DNA of 64,000 bases from positions 930,001 through 994,000 of the forward strand of contig OY969905.1 in the NCBI GenBank assembly GCA_963704455.1, read 5' to 3'. Each line of letters begins with the position of its first letter. The stretch's first letter is position 1. The stretch comes from DASTCZ01 sp963704455. Lineage in GTDB: Bacteria; Acidobacteriota; Terriglobia; Acidiferrales; UBA7541. The position numbers and the translations under genes are program-made. Below, in pieces: positions 47,956-54,690 of this stretch. The notes under the pieces were generated by a model that was not told the origin of the DNA, did not search any database, and saw only the letters and a list, made by a program, of their open reading frames with translations.

Positions 47956-48186
47956 TCAGCATTTTTCCAACAGCGACAGGAATGCATCTCGCGTGATCCC
48001 AGCGGTGCGGATGAGGTTCAGGATGATGTCGATTCCCACTTCGTTGTATCGCGGAACAATTAGCGGTCTTGCGGTCCCAGGCTTTTCGAGCTTGATATGA
48101 CTCCCCTTTTGCCCCGCGCGGCGGAATCCGAGCTGCTCAAAAACGCAGACAATTCTTTGCCAAGGGAGCGGCGTCAGGCGCGGCAC
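47956..48186 (-). CDS. hicA: HicA-type toxin
   Basis: A 76-residue protein with a GTG start. PLPWQRIVCVFEQLGFRRAG, followed by QKGSHIKLEKPG, is the double-stranded RNA-binding-like HicA fold with the catalytic His in GSHIKL. HicA toxins act as mRNA interferases. The gene overlaps the upstream hicB by 13 bases. The order hicB-hicA is less common than hicA-hicB but well known. Confidence 0.88.
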   Translation of the reverse strand: MPRLTPLPWQRIVCVFEQLGFRRAGQKGSHIKLEKPGTARPLIVPRYNEVGIDIILNLIRTAGITRDAFLSLLEKC

Positions 48187-48497
48187 AGGAGAGTCTTGTC
48201 AAACCGCATTGGAATGGGAATCGAAATCGGAAACGAGTTTGCCGGCAAACCGTTAGGCCGCTTTTTGGTTGGCGCGAAACCCAATTCTCTCAGCGCCTGG
48301 TCAAGAGTTCCCCGCTCGAGGCAGCTCGTCAAAAAAAGTTCGGAGGCTTCGATCAAATTTTCTTTGGCTTCGGCCTGCGTGCGGCCCTGCGTCGTGATGT
48401 CAAGTGGCGGGCAGTGCGCGACGTACCAGGCGCCGCTGCGCTTCAGCGTGCCGAACAGCTTGAATTCAGCCTGGATGATTCCCTTCGCCGTTGCCAT
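48174..48497 (-). CDS. hicB: HicB-type antitoxin
   Basis: A 107-residue protein from the ATG at 48497. GAWYVAHCPPLDITTQGRTQ, followed by AEAKENLIEASELFL, is the partly degraded RNase H-like HicB domain. The C-terminal part, ALRELGFAPTKKRPNG, is basic; no clear HTH was seen. It neutralises HicA and may repress the operon. The frame is open upstream to 48527, but those residues are unlike the family. Confidence 0.85.
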   Translation of the reverse strand: MATAKGIIQAEFKLFGTLKRSGAWYVAHCPPLDITTQGRTQAEAKENLIEASELFLTSCLERGTLDQALRELGFAPTKKRPNGLPANSFPISIPIPMRFDKTLLCRA

Positions 48498-48601
48498 ATA
48501 GAGGAGCCCCTGTGGAGGCTCTTTCAAGCATACACCAGTGCGCGATTTACGCGCTGAATCTCATGGCCCCAATGTGCCGTCTACGATCAGGACGCCCGCT
48601 A

Positions 48602-49672
48602 TTAATTTCCCGAAGGGCGTTCGACATGATCAATCACGATGATCTCGACCGGGCCCTTTCCGGATTCCAATTTCAGTCCGAGCTGCTCCTGAATCGCCGT
48701 GAAGAGAGACGGGCCGGCTGGATCCGGCGGCTGACCCATGCCCGGCGGGAATGCGCTGGGAGCCTGGCTGTCATCCGGCGTCCATTGCAGCGTGAAATCG
48801 TACTTGCCCGTGAGGCCGGTCTTGTCCACGACGGGACGGCCCACCAGCATTGATAGCAGATCCACCAGGTTCGCGATGCCGACTCCCTGACCTTCCAGCG
48901 GCCCTCCTCTTCCTCTCATCATTATCCTCGGCCCCCCGCGGCCGCCGCGGCCACCACGGCCTCCAGAGTCGGCCGGCGGCGGAGCATCGGCCGGCGGAGT
49001 GGCGACCGTCTTTGATTCCTGAAGTTTGGGGCCGTTCTTCGCGATGACCAGCGAGTAGATTGGAAATTCCTTGGACTCGCGGTGGAACGCGAGCTTGCAG
49101 CGGTCCGCCAAAAGCGCTTGAAGCATGTGCTGCTGCGCGAGCTTGCTTTCTTCCGGGCTGAGCTTCTTCAGCTCATCAACCACCGCGGTGCTCATCTTCG
49201 CTTCAACATCGTATTTTTCAGTGTCGAGCCATTTCGACGCGCCTGAGATCCGGCTGTCTTCGGCGCCCAGTGGGATTCCGAACGCGGCGCGAACGAGCGT
49301 CATCAGCGTGAAATTTTTTGCGGTGAACGAATCGCTCACCAGCCCCGGCCCGGGAATGGTCATAAACATGCCGGGCGCGTCAGGGATGCTCGGCTTGATG
49401 GTGGCGACTTCGTACTCGAGCGCGGGCGGCGCGGCAGATGTGTTTTGCGATTGGGATTGGGACTGGGGCTGCGATTGCGATTGGGACTGGGGCTGCGATT
49501 GCGATTGGGATTGCGGCTGTGGCTGAGTCAGCGCTTGCGCGCGGCCCGGCGCTGCGTTTGCAAAACCAAACATAATGGCAGCGGCAATCGCCGCCGTTGC
49601 AGCCACACCAAGCAATTGCTTTCTATGACCGCCAAACACATCGCCGAATTTTGGCATCTCTGAAACCCCCAT
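48602..49672 (-). CDS. TIGR03435-family exported protein
   Basis: A 356-residue protein with an N-terminal membrane segment (about 20-40). A Gln/Ser/Pro repeat follows (SQSQSQPQ units, about 50-77). The conserved domain starts YEVATIKPSIPDAPG and includes FTLMTLVRAAFGIP, SRISGASKWLDTEKYDVEAK, MLQALLADRCKLAFHRESKE and DKTGLTGKYDFTLQWTP, ending PVEIIVIDHVERPS. This family is greatly expanded in Acidobacteria and has no known activity. A Gly/Arg insertion (about 238-258) interrupts the domain. Confidence 0.9.
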   Translation of the reverse strand: MGVSEMPKFGDVFGGHRKQLLGVAATAAIAAAIMFGFANAAPGRAQALTQPQPQSQSQSQPQSQSQSQPQSQSQSQNTSAAPPALEYEVATIKPSIPDAPGMFMTIPGPGLVSDSFTAKNFTLMTLVRAAFGIPLGAEDSRISGASKWLDTEKYDVEAKMSTAVVDELKKLSPEESKLAQQHMLQALLADRCKLAFHRESKEFPIYSLVIAKNGPKLQESKTVATPPADAPPPADSGGRGGRGGRGGPRIMMRGRGGPLEGQGVGIANLVDLLSMLVGRPVVDKTGLTGKYDFTLQWTPDDSQAPSAFPPGMGQPPDPAGPSLFTAIQEQLGLKLESGKGPVEIIVIDHVERPSGN

Positions 49673-49758
49673 AATGCAGATGCGCTCTACTGGGCGATGG
49701 TTTTACATCCAAACTGGCCACCGCGTGAAGCTAAGTACGTGGTTCCCCCTATTTTCAA

Positions 49759-50019
49759 TTATTTTTGGGGCGCCGATTTGACCTGGTCTTCGTCATCATC
49801 GTGGGCGAGCCGGTCGAGTGCCGGAAAATACATTGCTGTCACGAAAACGAGCCCCTCGTCGGGCACCACGCCGGCCGCTCGAAGCTTGCGACGGATCATT
49901 GGGCTGTATTTCTTCACATTGCCCATCAGTTCGTCGAACACTCTCATCTGCTCATCTGTCAGCGTCGACCCTCTATGTGACCCCTTGCGTTTGCGCGAAG
50001 GTCGGCGTTTGGTGGCCAT
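49759..50019 (-). CDS. Small basic/acidic protein, paralog of 52519-52791
   Basis: An 86-residue protein. The basic start MATKRRPSRKRKGSHRG is followed by helices (TDEQMRVFDELMGNVKKYSP, MIRRKLRAAGVVPDEGLVFV) and LDRLAHDDDEDQVKSAP at the end. It matches the protein encoded at 52519 over most of its length. GAGG lies 11 bases before the ATG. No family is recognised. A basic N-terminus and acidic tail could suit a small nucleic-acid-binding or adaptor protein. Confidence 0.6.
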   Translation of the reverse strand: MATKRRPSRKRKGSHRGSTLTDEQMRVFDELMGNVKKYSPMIRRKLRAAGVVPDEGLVFVTAMYFPALDRLAHDDDEDQVKSAPQK

Positions 50020-50117
50020 ATAGAGATGTCCTCGGTGGGGACCGTCTCCAAATTACACACCCAACCGCCAGAGTGCCAGCAAATTCACTCGCGCCCGTTG
50101 AAACAACGGTAGTGGTG

Positions 50118-50168
50118 CTTTAGTGTGAAGATGGCGAATAAGAAGTGTCAAGAAGGTTGACACTAAAG
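50118..50168. promoter_or_regulatory. Operator-like nested inverted repeats upstream of the small protein gene
   Basis: An outer pair, CTTTAGTGT (50118-50126) and ACACTAAAG (50160-50168), encloses a perfect inner palindrome GTGTCAA-N5-TTGACAC (50145-50163). The inner arms contain TTGACA in both orientations. No matching -10 was found on either strand. Confidence 0.45.
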
Positions 50169-50191
50169 TGTTTACAAACTGAATGCTTTTT

Positions 50192-50950
50192 CTATTTCTT
50201 CACTGGGGGGACAGGATGCGGCCTTGTGCATTCAAGTGGATAACATTTCAAGCCGTGAATTTTCTGGCCTTTCCTATCGAATCGGCGTTTTATTTTCTTG
50301 AGATAAGTGTCATCCCCTGCCTCATACCATCGGAATACAGCGTATGAACAGAAGTCTGCAATCTGCATGATTCTTGAGTTTCTTGAATCGAAAAAGAAGG
50401 CTGTCTCAATCAGATTAGTCATGGTGGCCCAACGTGTTCCACCAGCTTGGAATTGAGCGAGTAATGCGCGAATTTGCTTAGATAGAGACGGCCTCGCTTC
50501 ATCAAACACTACGATCCCTCTTAAAACATTGCCGACTTTCCTTTGCACGTTCCGCAAGAAGAAATTGAACATCGTACAGAGACCTTCAAAAGCCCCGTCA
50601 TAAGGGTCAACTCGCCCGCTGTATTTATACATAAACGACTGCTTTTCAACGATGGACGCAAAAATCGTAAGCCTAGCATCTCCAATTATCTGGTAAATCT
50701 CATTCATCAACTTCGTCCGTTGAGCCTCAGGCATATTACGGTAAATTCCCCTGCCGCTTCTCAAGACACTTGCGTGAAATTCAACGTTGCTTCCAGAGAA
50801 GGGAAAATACTGCTGCTGAAGATTATCCAAAGCGGTCGTAAGACTTCTCCATTGCCCTTCATGCATAGCAACGCCTGATAGGACGAGATGACGGGAACTA
50901 CCGATATTCGTACCACCATCCCCGGATTCGTCAACGTAGAGGATATACAT
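50192..50950 (-). CDS. DUF3800-domain protein
   Basis: A 252-residue protein. MYILYVDESGDGG is the DUF3800 signature. VEFHASVLRSGRGIYRNMP, LRGIVVFDEARPS and IMQIADFCSYAVFRWYEAGD supply the other conserved acidic positions of an RNase H-like fold. The family is often carried on mobile elements and near defense genes, and nuclease activity is suspected. The gene is lower in GC than the structural genes and looks like cargo. Confidence 0.85.
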   Translation of the reverse strand: MYILYVDESGDGGTNIGSSRHLVLSGVAMHEGQWRSLTTALDNLQQQYFPFSGSNVEFHASVLRSGRGIYRNMPEAQRTKLMNEIYQIIGDARLTIFASIVEKQSFMYKYSGRVDPYDGAFEGLCTMFNFFLRNVQRKVGNVLRGIVVFDEARPSLSKQIRALLAQFQAGGTRWATMTNLIETAFFFDSRNSRIMQIADFCSYAVFRWYEAGDDTYLKKIKRRFDRKGQKIHGLKCYPLECTRPHPVPPVKK

Positions 50951-51155
50951 TGGGAGGGAACAAAAAAAAGGCGGCTGAGCGGGGAATTAACCCGGCGAGC
51001 TGCTAAATGCAAGGCAACTCTCCCAGTCGCTTAAGTAGTATGGGCCCCCCTTGCCTGACAGTCAATACCGAAAATAAGGAGAATATTCGCTCTTTATTCG
51101 CCACGAGTCTGGGGATGGGATTTCCACAGCTTCGCCTTATCTTTCCTATTGACTT

Positions 51156-51183
51156 TGCGCCAAAGACTTGAAACAATGGCGCA
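51156..51183. promoter_or_regulatory. Inverted repeat in the leader of the 51221 gene
   Basis: TGCGCCA (51156-51162) and TGGCGCA (51177-51183) are perfect inverted arms 14 bases apart, about 40 bases before the ATG. It may be an operator or an mRNA hairpin. Confidence 0.4.
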
Positions 51184-51220
51184 TAGATTGAGCCCGTGAT
51201 AGGGGCAAGGAGAGCGCATC

Positions 51221-51736
51221 ATGGAAAACACTAAGCTCCACGTCAAGATTGGCAACTCTGAATTTAACGGAGAGGGCCCCCAAGATTGGGTCAAGGAAGC
51301 CTATGAACGTTTCCTTGATTCCCTGTCCACAGCACCCAAGGAATCACTCACCGCGCAGTATTCAGCCGCGAGTGCAGGCATTCCTCTTGATGCCGCTCTG
51401 CAAAAAACTCTCCTAGAGCGAGCATTCATTGTGAAAGACGAATTCGTTTCACTTCGACATCTTCCCAATGTGGAAACCGCAAATCGCAATGCGGACGCCG
51501 CGATTTTACTCTTATTTGGCTTCAAGCGGCTGCTACAAGTTGAGGACGTTCCTGTCACCAAGTTAAACGAGGGACTGCGTCAATCGGGAATCTCTATCGA
51601 ACGATTGGACAAAATCATTAGCGTCCATAGCCAACTCTATCGTAAAGGCGGCCAGCGAAGCGCTGGAAGATATAGCCTCACGAATGCCGGAGAAACGCAG
51701 GCAGAGAGATGGTTAAAACTCTGGTTTTCTGAGTAA
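51221..51736 (+). CDS. Hypothetical soluble protein, plus-strand islet
   Basis: A 171-residue protein starting MENTKLHVKIGNSEFNGEGP with AAGGAGAG before the ATG. The body is helical (KEAYERFLDSLSTAPKES, NADAAILLLFGFKRLLQV) and ends in a winged-helix-like segment (TKLNEGLRQSGISIERLDKI, RYSLTNAGETQAERWLKLWF). The C-terminus resembles a small DNA-binding wHTH. No family is named. It has moderate GC content and looks like accessory cargo. Confidence 0.65.
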   Translation: MENTKLHVKIGNSEFNGEGPQDWVKEAYERFLDSLSTAPKESLTAQYSAASAGIPLDAALQKTLLERAFIVKDEFVSLRHLPNVETANRNADAAILLLFGFKRLLQVEDVPVTKLNEGLRQSGISIERLDKIISVHSQLYRKGGQRSAGRYSLTNAGETQAERWLKLWFSE

Positions 51737-51740
51737 GAAA

Positions 51741-51774
51741 ATAAAAAGGCCAGACGGGTGATAGCCGTCTGGCC
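51741..51774 (-). terminator. Intrinsic terminator, minus strand
   Basis: A perfect 10-bp stem (GGCCAGACGG/CCGTCTGGCC) carries an A-rich tract on its left. This gives a T tract on the minus strand, so it stops leftward transcription facing the 51221 gene. It lacks a T tract in the plus direction. Confidence 0.65.
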
Positions 51775-52039
51775 CGATTCGTACCCTATGCGGAGAGCGC
51801 AATGGATACAGATTTCATTCACATCCTACCACGACCGCCACCAATTTTGAAAAGTGTTTGCTAGGGGTGCGTCCGTTCTTTCGACGGGGCGGACGCACTC
51901 AGGAACAGGCCCTGCCAGCAGTTACGATCCACTGAAGGGGCTAAATCAAGCATACACCAGCGCGTGGGTTCTGCGCTCAACCTTGTCACACGAGTTTGCT
52001 AGAATGATGCCGCTCGATTCCCTTTTGCTGTGAACTCGC
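51775..52039. other. Intergenic region with a hairpin and a repeated segment
   Basis: The hairpin GTGCGTCCG (51867-51875)/CGGACGCAC (51890-51898) has 14 bases in the loop. The segment CAAGCATACACCAGCGCG (51949 onwards) nearly repeats CAAGCATACACCAGTGCG at 48527 upstream of hicB. TAGAAT at about 52000 could be the -10 for the zinc-ribbon gene. Confidence 0.45.
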
Positions 52040-52372
52040 ATGGGCGTTTATACATCGGCGTGGAGCACTTACAAGGCGCGGCGGAATGCGGCGCTGGCCG
52101 CGTTCGTGTGCGAATTAATTTTGTTCGTTGCGATTTTCTTCCTGACGACGCACACCAGAGAATATGAAGGGGCCGTGGCTGCCCTGTTCGCGATGGCGGC
52201 GACGAACATGTATTTTTCCTACCGCTGGACCGCGTGGCCGTGCCCCAAGTGCGGCAAATCGTTTTTCGGCGGCGGTCGCGTCAATCCAATTGCGAGCATC
52301 ACGCTCAGCGCGATGGTGAAGAATTGCCGGCGCTGTGGATTCGCAAAATCCGAAATCATCGCGGGTTCTTAA
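52040..52372 (+). CDS. Zinc-ribbon membrane protein, plus-strand islet
   Basis: A 110-residue protein starting MGVYTSAWSTYKARRNAALA. Two hydrophobic helices (about 15-37 and 44-60) are followed by WPCPKCGKSFFGGG and CRRCGFAKSE. It is a paralog of the protein at 47228-47593. The zinc ribbon would lie on the cytoplasmic side if the positive-inside rule holds. The function is unknown. Confidence 0.65.
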   Translation: MGVYTSAWSTYKARRNAALAAFVCELILFVAIFFLTTHTREYEGAVAALFAMAATNMYFSYRWTAWPCPKCGKSFFGGGRVNPIASITLSAMVKNCRRCGFAKSEIIAGS

Positions 52373-52397
52373 GTCGCAGCGCATACGCCTCGATCCC

Positions 52398-52429
52398 AAA
52401 AATAAAAGGCGGCCCCGTTAGGAGCCGCC
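52398..52429 (-). terminator. Intrinsic terminator, minus strand
   Basis: The stem GGCGGC/GCCGCC (52408-52429) has an A-rich run on its left, which reads as TTTTATTTTT on the minus strand. It serves the small gene at 52519-52755 and converges on the zinc-ribbon gene. Confidence 0.65.
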
Positions 52430-52518
52430 TGGAATCTTGAACGATGCTTGAGACGCAACGATACGATGCTCCGCCTGTGGCGGAATGTCGAGGCTCAGAT
52501 TTGCGAGGCCTAGTTCAA

Positions 52519-52755
52519 TTATCTTGGAGGGGCTGACTTCGGCTTGTCTTCGTCGTCCTCGCGTGCGAGCCGGTCCAGCGCGCCGAGATTCATCGCGGCT
52601 GCAAATACCAGCGCCGGGTTGGGTTCAACGCCCGCAGCACGCAGCCTCTTCTCAATAATCGGAGTGTTCTTCTTCACTCTGCGAGCCAACACAAGCAAAG
52701 CTTTGCGTGCGCGGGCGTCCATCTTCGCATTCTTGCCGTTCGCTTTGCCCTTCAT
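52519..52755 (-). CDS. Small protein, paralog of 49759-50019, possibly starting at a non-canonical codon
   Basis: A 78-residue protein from the ATG at 52755. ARRVKKNTPIIEKRLRAAGV and LDRLAREDDEDKPKSAP match the paralog at 49759. In frame upstream of this ATG, codons 52791-52756 read IATKHRASRKRK, matching the paralog's first residues MATKRRPSRKRK. The ancestral ATG has therefore become ATT. Either the ATT is used, or translation now begins at 52755 and the basic N-terminus is lost. Confidence 0.55.
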   Translation of the reverse strand: MKGKANGKNAKMDARARKALLVLARRVKKNTPIIEKRLRAAGVEPNPALVFAAAMNLGALDRLAREDDEDKPKSAPPR

Positions 52756-52943
52756 CTTGCGCTTGCGTGAAGCGCGATGCTTAGTGGCAATATGCAGATT
52801 GCATTTGTCCAGGCTGCCTTAACCATACCCCACTTCTCAAGCTTCGCTGTCAGCCTTGCCTTCGCAATTTGCTAGAATATCGCGGCAGGATTTCCTCCGA
52901 CCGTGAAAACGGACGGGGCCTGCTTGAGTGATTGGGGGCGAGA

Positions 52944-53771
52944 ATGCCAAAGATTTGGGTACCAGCCGGAAAAATTCCTACCAAGAGTAGGCCGTTTCAT
53001 TCCGTTGCTGCCGACGTACGCCATACGGTCTTTTCAGTCCATAGACTTCGGCCACTTGCAACCGGCGGATTCGGGACGACTTCGCTTGGCTCTGGTTTTT
53101 TTGTGACGTCGCAGGTGTTCATTACATGCTGGCATGTCATTGACGGCCCTGCCGCACCTCACCAGCCTGGCGACCTCTATAGGCTCGTCAACAATCTGGA
53201 CGGTCAGCACGGGATAATCCATGAAATTAATGGCAGGGTCGGAAATGACATCCACTTATTTCCCGACCATGATCTGGCCATCCTGATCTCGAAATCTAAG
53301 CTCGATCAAGCGTACTTGCCTGTAAGCTATGCTGATGTCCCAGTTGGCGCTGAGATCGGCGTAGCTGGCTATCCCCTTGCCCAACTCTCGATAGACGCCA
53401 ACGCAAACATAACAATAGGTGGAGTCGTGTACCGCGTGGCAAGAAACGCTGTCACTGCTGTCTACAGGACAGACTTGAACGCTGGAGACGGACATCCACT
53501 CCAAGGAGTAACCGTGCTAGAGGTAAATTTTTTATTCGTCCCGGGAAACAGTGGCGGGCCTATTTTCGAGGCCGACACAGGACGGGCGGTTGCATACGTA
53601 AAGGGGTTCCGTCACCACAAGATCGCTGAACTCGAGGAACACTGCAATTTGATTCCTGTGCCCGCCGGAATACAGCCCAATTACCTCGACAGCATCCGCG
53701 CGGTCTACTCGATCGGGCTTACGCTCGACCGCGTGCGGACCCCTCTCGAACAGTTTGGTGTGAAGCTTTGA
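52944..53771 (+). CDS. Trypsin-like serine protease, cytoplasmic
   Basis: A 275-residue protein from the ATG at 52944. The triad is visible as His in VFITCWHVIDG, Asp in FPDHDLAIL and Ser in VPGNSGGPIFEA. No signal peptide or PDZ domain is seen, so it is a short S1-type protease acting inside the cell. The C-terminal extension (HCNLIPVPAGIQPNYLDSI) is not recognised. Cytoplasmic trypsin-like domains occur as effectors in some bacterial defense systems, but no sensor gene with a known domain is adjacent. Confidence 0.82.
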   Translation: MPKIWVPAGKIPTKSRPFHSVAADVRHTVFSVHRLRPLATGGFGTTSLGSGFFVTSQVFITCWHVIDGPAAPHQPGDLYRLVNNLDGQHGIIHEINGRVGNDIHLFPDHDLAILISKSKLDQAYLPVSYADVPVGAEIGVAGYPLAQLSIDANANITIGGVVYRVARNAVTAVYRTDLNAGDGHPLQGVTVLEVNFLFVPGNSGGPIFEADTGRAVAYVKGFRHHKIAELEEHCNLIPVPAGIQPNYLDSIRAVYSIGLTLDRVRTPLEQFGVKL

Positions 53772-54119
53772 CCTCGTCGTTTATCCCGCTGATTTTCCCA
53801 GTACTATGCACAGTGGTGAATTGAGCAGCGGATTCAGCAGAAGTAGAAATGCACGAAGTCGAGAAACGAACCGTCGCCGCCTTCGGATTGCGAGACCCAA
53901 AATTAATCCACGCGCCCTTCCGTTGCCTGGACATTATCCAACTCCCTTAACTAGCGTTAGACCCTCAGATATTCAGATGCGCCGCCGCGAAGTACAGTTT
54001 CGAGAGACTGTACTTAGGGACAGGTATAGTGCCAGCCCATCGTACCTGCGCGCGGTTAACCTGGTCAATGGTACTCCCTCAGAAGGGCCTAATCATGGCA
54101 TTTTCCTGGAATGAAACGC
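53772..54119. other. Intergenic, no convincing gene
   Basis: These 348 bases contain a plus-strand open frame (53806-54114), but it is basic, lacks a ribosome binding site and has an unlikely composition. No repeat family of the island was seen here. Confidence 0.4.
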
Positions 54120-54668
54120 TCATGACGCCAGCTTCGCGCGGCGGCGCGGATCGCGGATGAAGAGCGGCTCGGCGCGCTTGCCCTGCGGCGTTGCCGGGTG
54201 CGCAGAAATCGCGATGGCATTCGGATCTCGCGGCGCGTGCGGCTTCCCTTTTGCGCGCGGGTCCTGCCGCGTCGCGGGCGCACGGCTCGCATCCCTGAAA
54301 TAATCGCGCGGAGGAAACATGCGGCGCGCCAACAGCTCGCGTCCCACTCGCGCGCGGACCTCGTCCGACCACTGCTCCCACGTAAGCTCGCCGATGCCGA
54401 GATGCGCGCGCGCGGCGTGCAGCTCGGCGCGGCCAATGTAATAAACGCGGAAAAGCACCAGGCGGCTGGCGAGATGCGGCGACGCAAGCGCGCGCTTGCC
54501 GGCGATCTCGAAATCCGCGACATATTCCGCGAGCCGCGGGCGCAGTCCGGGGCGCCACAAATATTTGTCGTGCCCGGCGAGATCCGTCGAGTGCAGATTG
54601 CTGTCGAGCACCGCGCGCGCGACGCGATAAAGTTCGTGGCAAACGTCAAATGCGAACGCTGGTTTCAT
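54120..54668 (-). CDS. Phage protein, hypothetical, downstream of the replication gene
   Basis: A 182-residue protein from the ATG at 54668 (MKPAFAFDVCHELYRVARAVL, GAGGC upstream). Its middle, LVLFRVYYIGRAELHAARAHLGIGELTWEQWSDEV, is helical and could hold a helix-turn-helix. The tail is long, basic and Pro/Arg-rich. The upstream frame extension overlaps the replication gene. A regulatory or late-transcription role is possible but unproven. Confidence 0.5.
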   Translation of the reverse strand: MKPAFAFDVCHELYRVARAVLDSNLHSTDLAGHDKYLWRPGLRPRLAEYVADFEIAGKRALASPHLASRLVLFRVYYIGRAELHAARAHLGIGELTWEQWSDEVRARVGRELLARRMFPPRDYFRDASRAPATRQDPRAKGKPHAPRDPNAIAISAHPATPQGKRAEPLFIRDPRRRAKLAS

Positions 54669-54690
54669 GCACGCCTCACGTATGTGCGCG

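Noticed and set aside
50960..51040. Possible tRNA-like segment after the DUF3800 gene
   Set aside because: A CCCGG-containing fold can be drawn, but no acceptor and T-arm pairing of tRNA type was found.
53806..54114. Plus-strand open frame of 102 residues
   Set aside because: No ribosome binding site, very basic composition and no recognisable fold.
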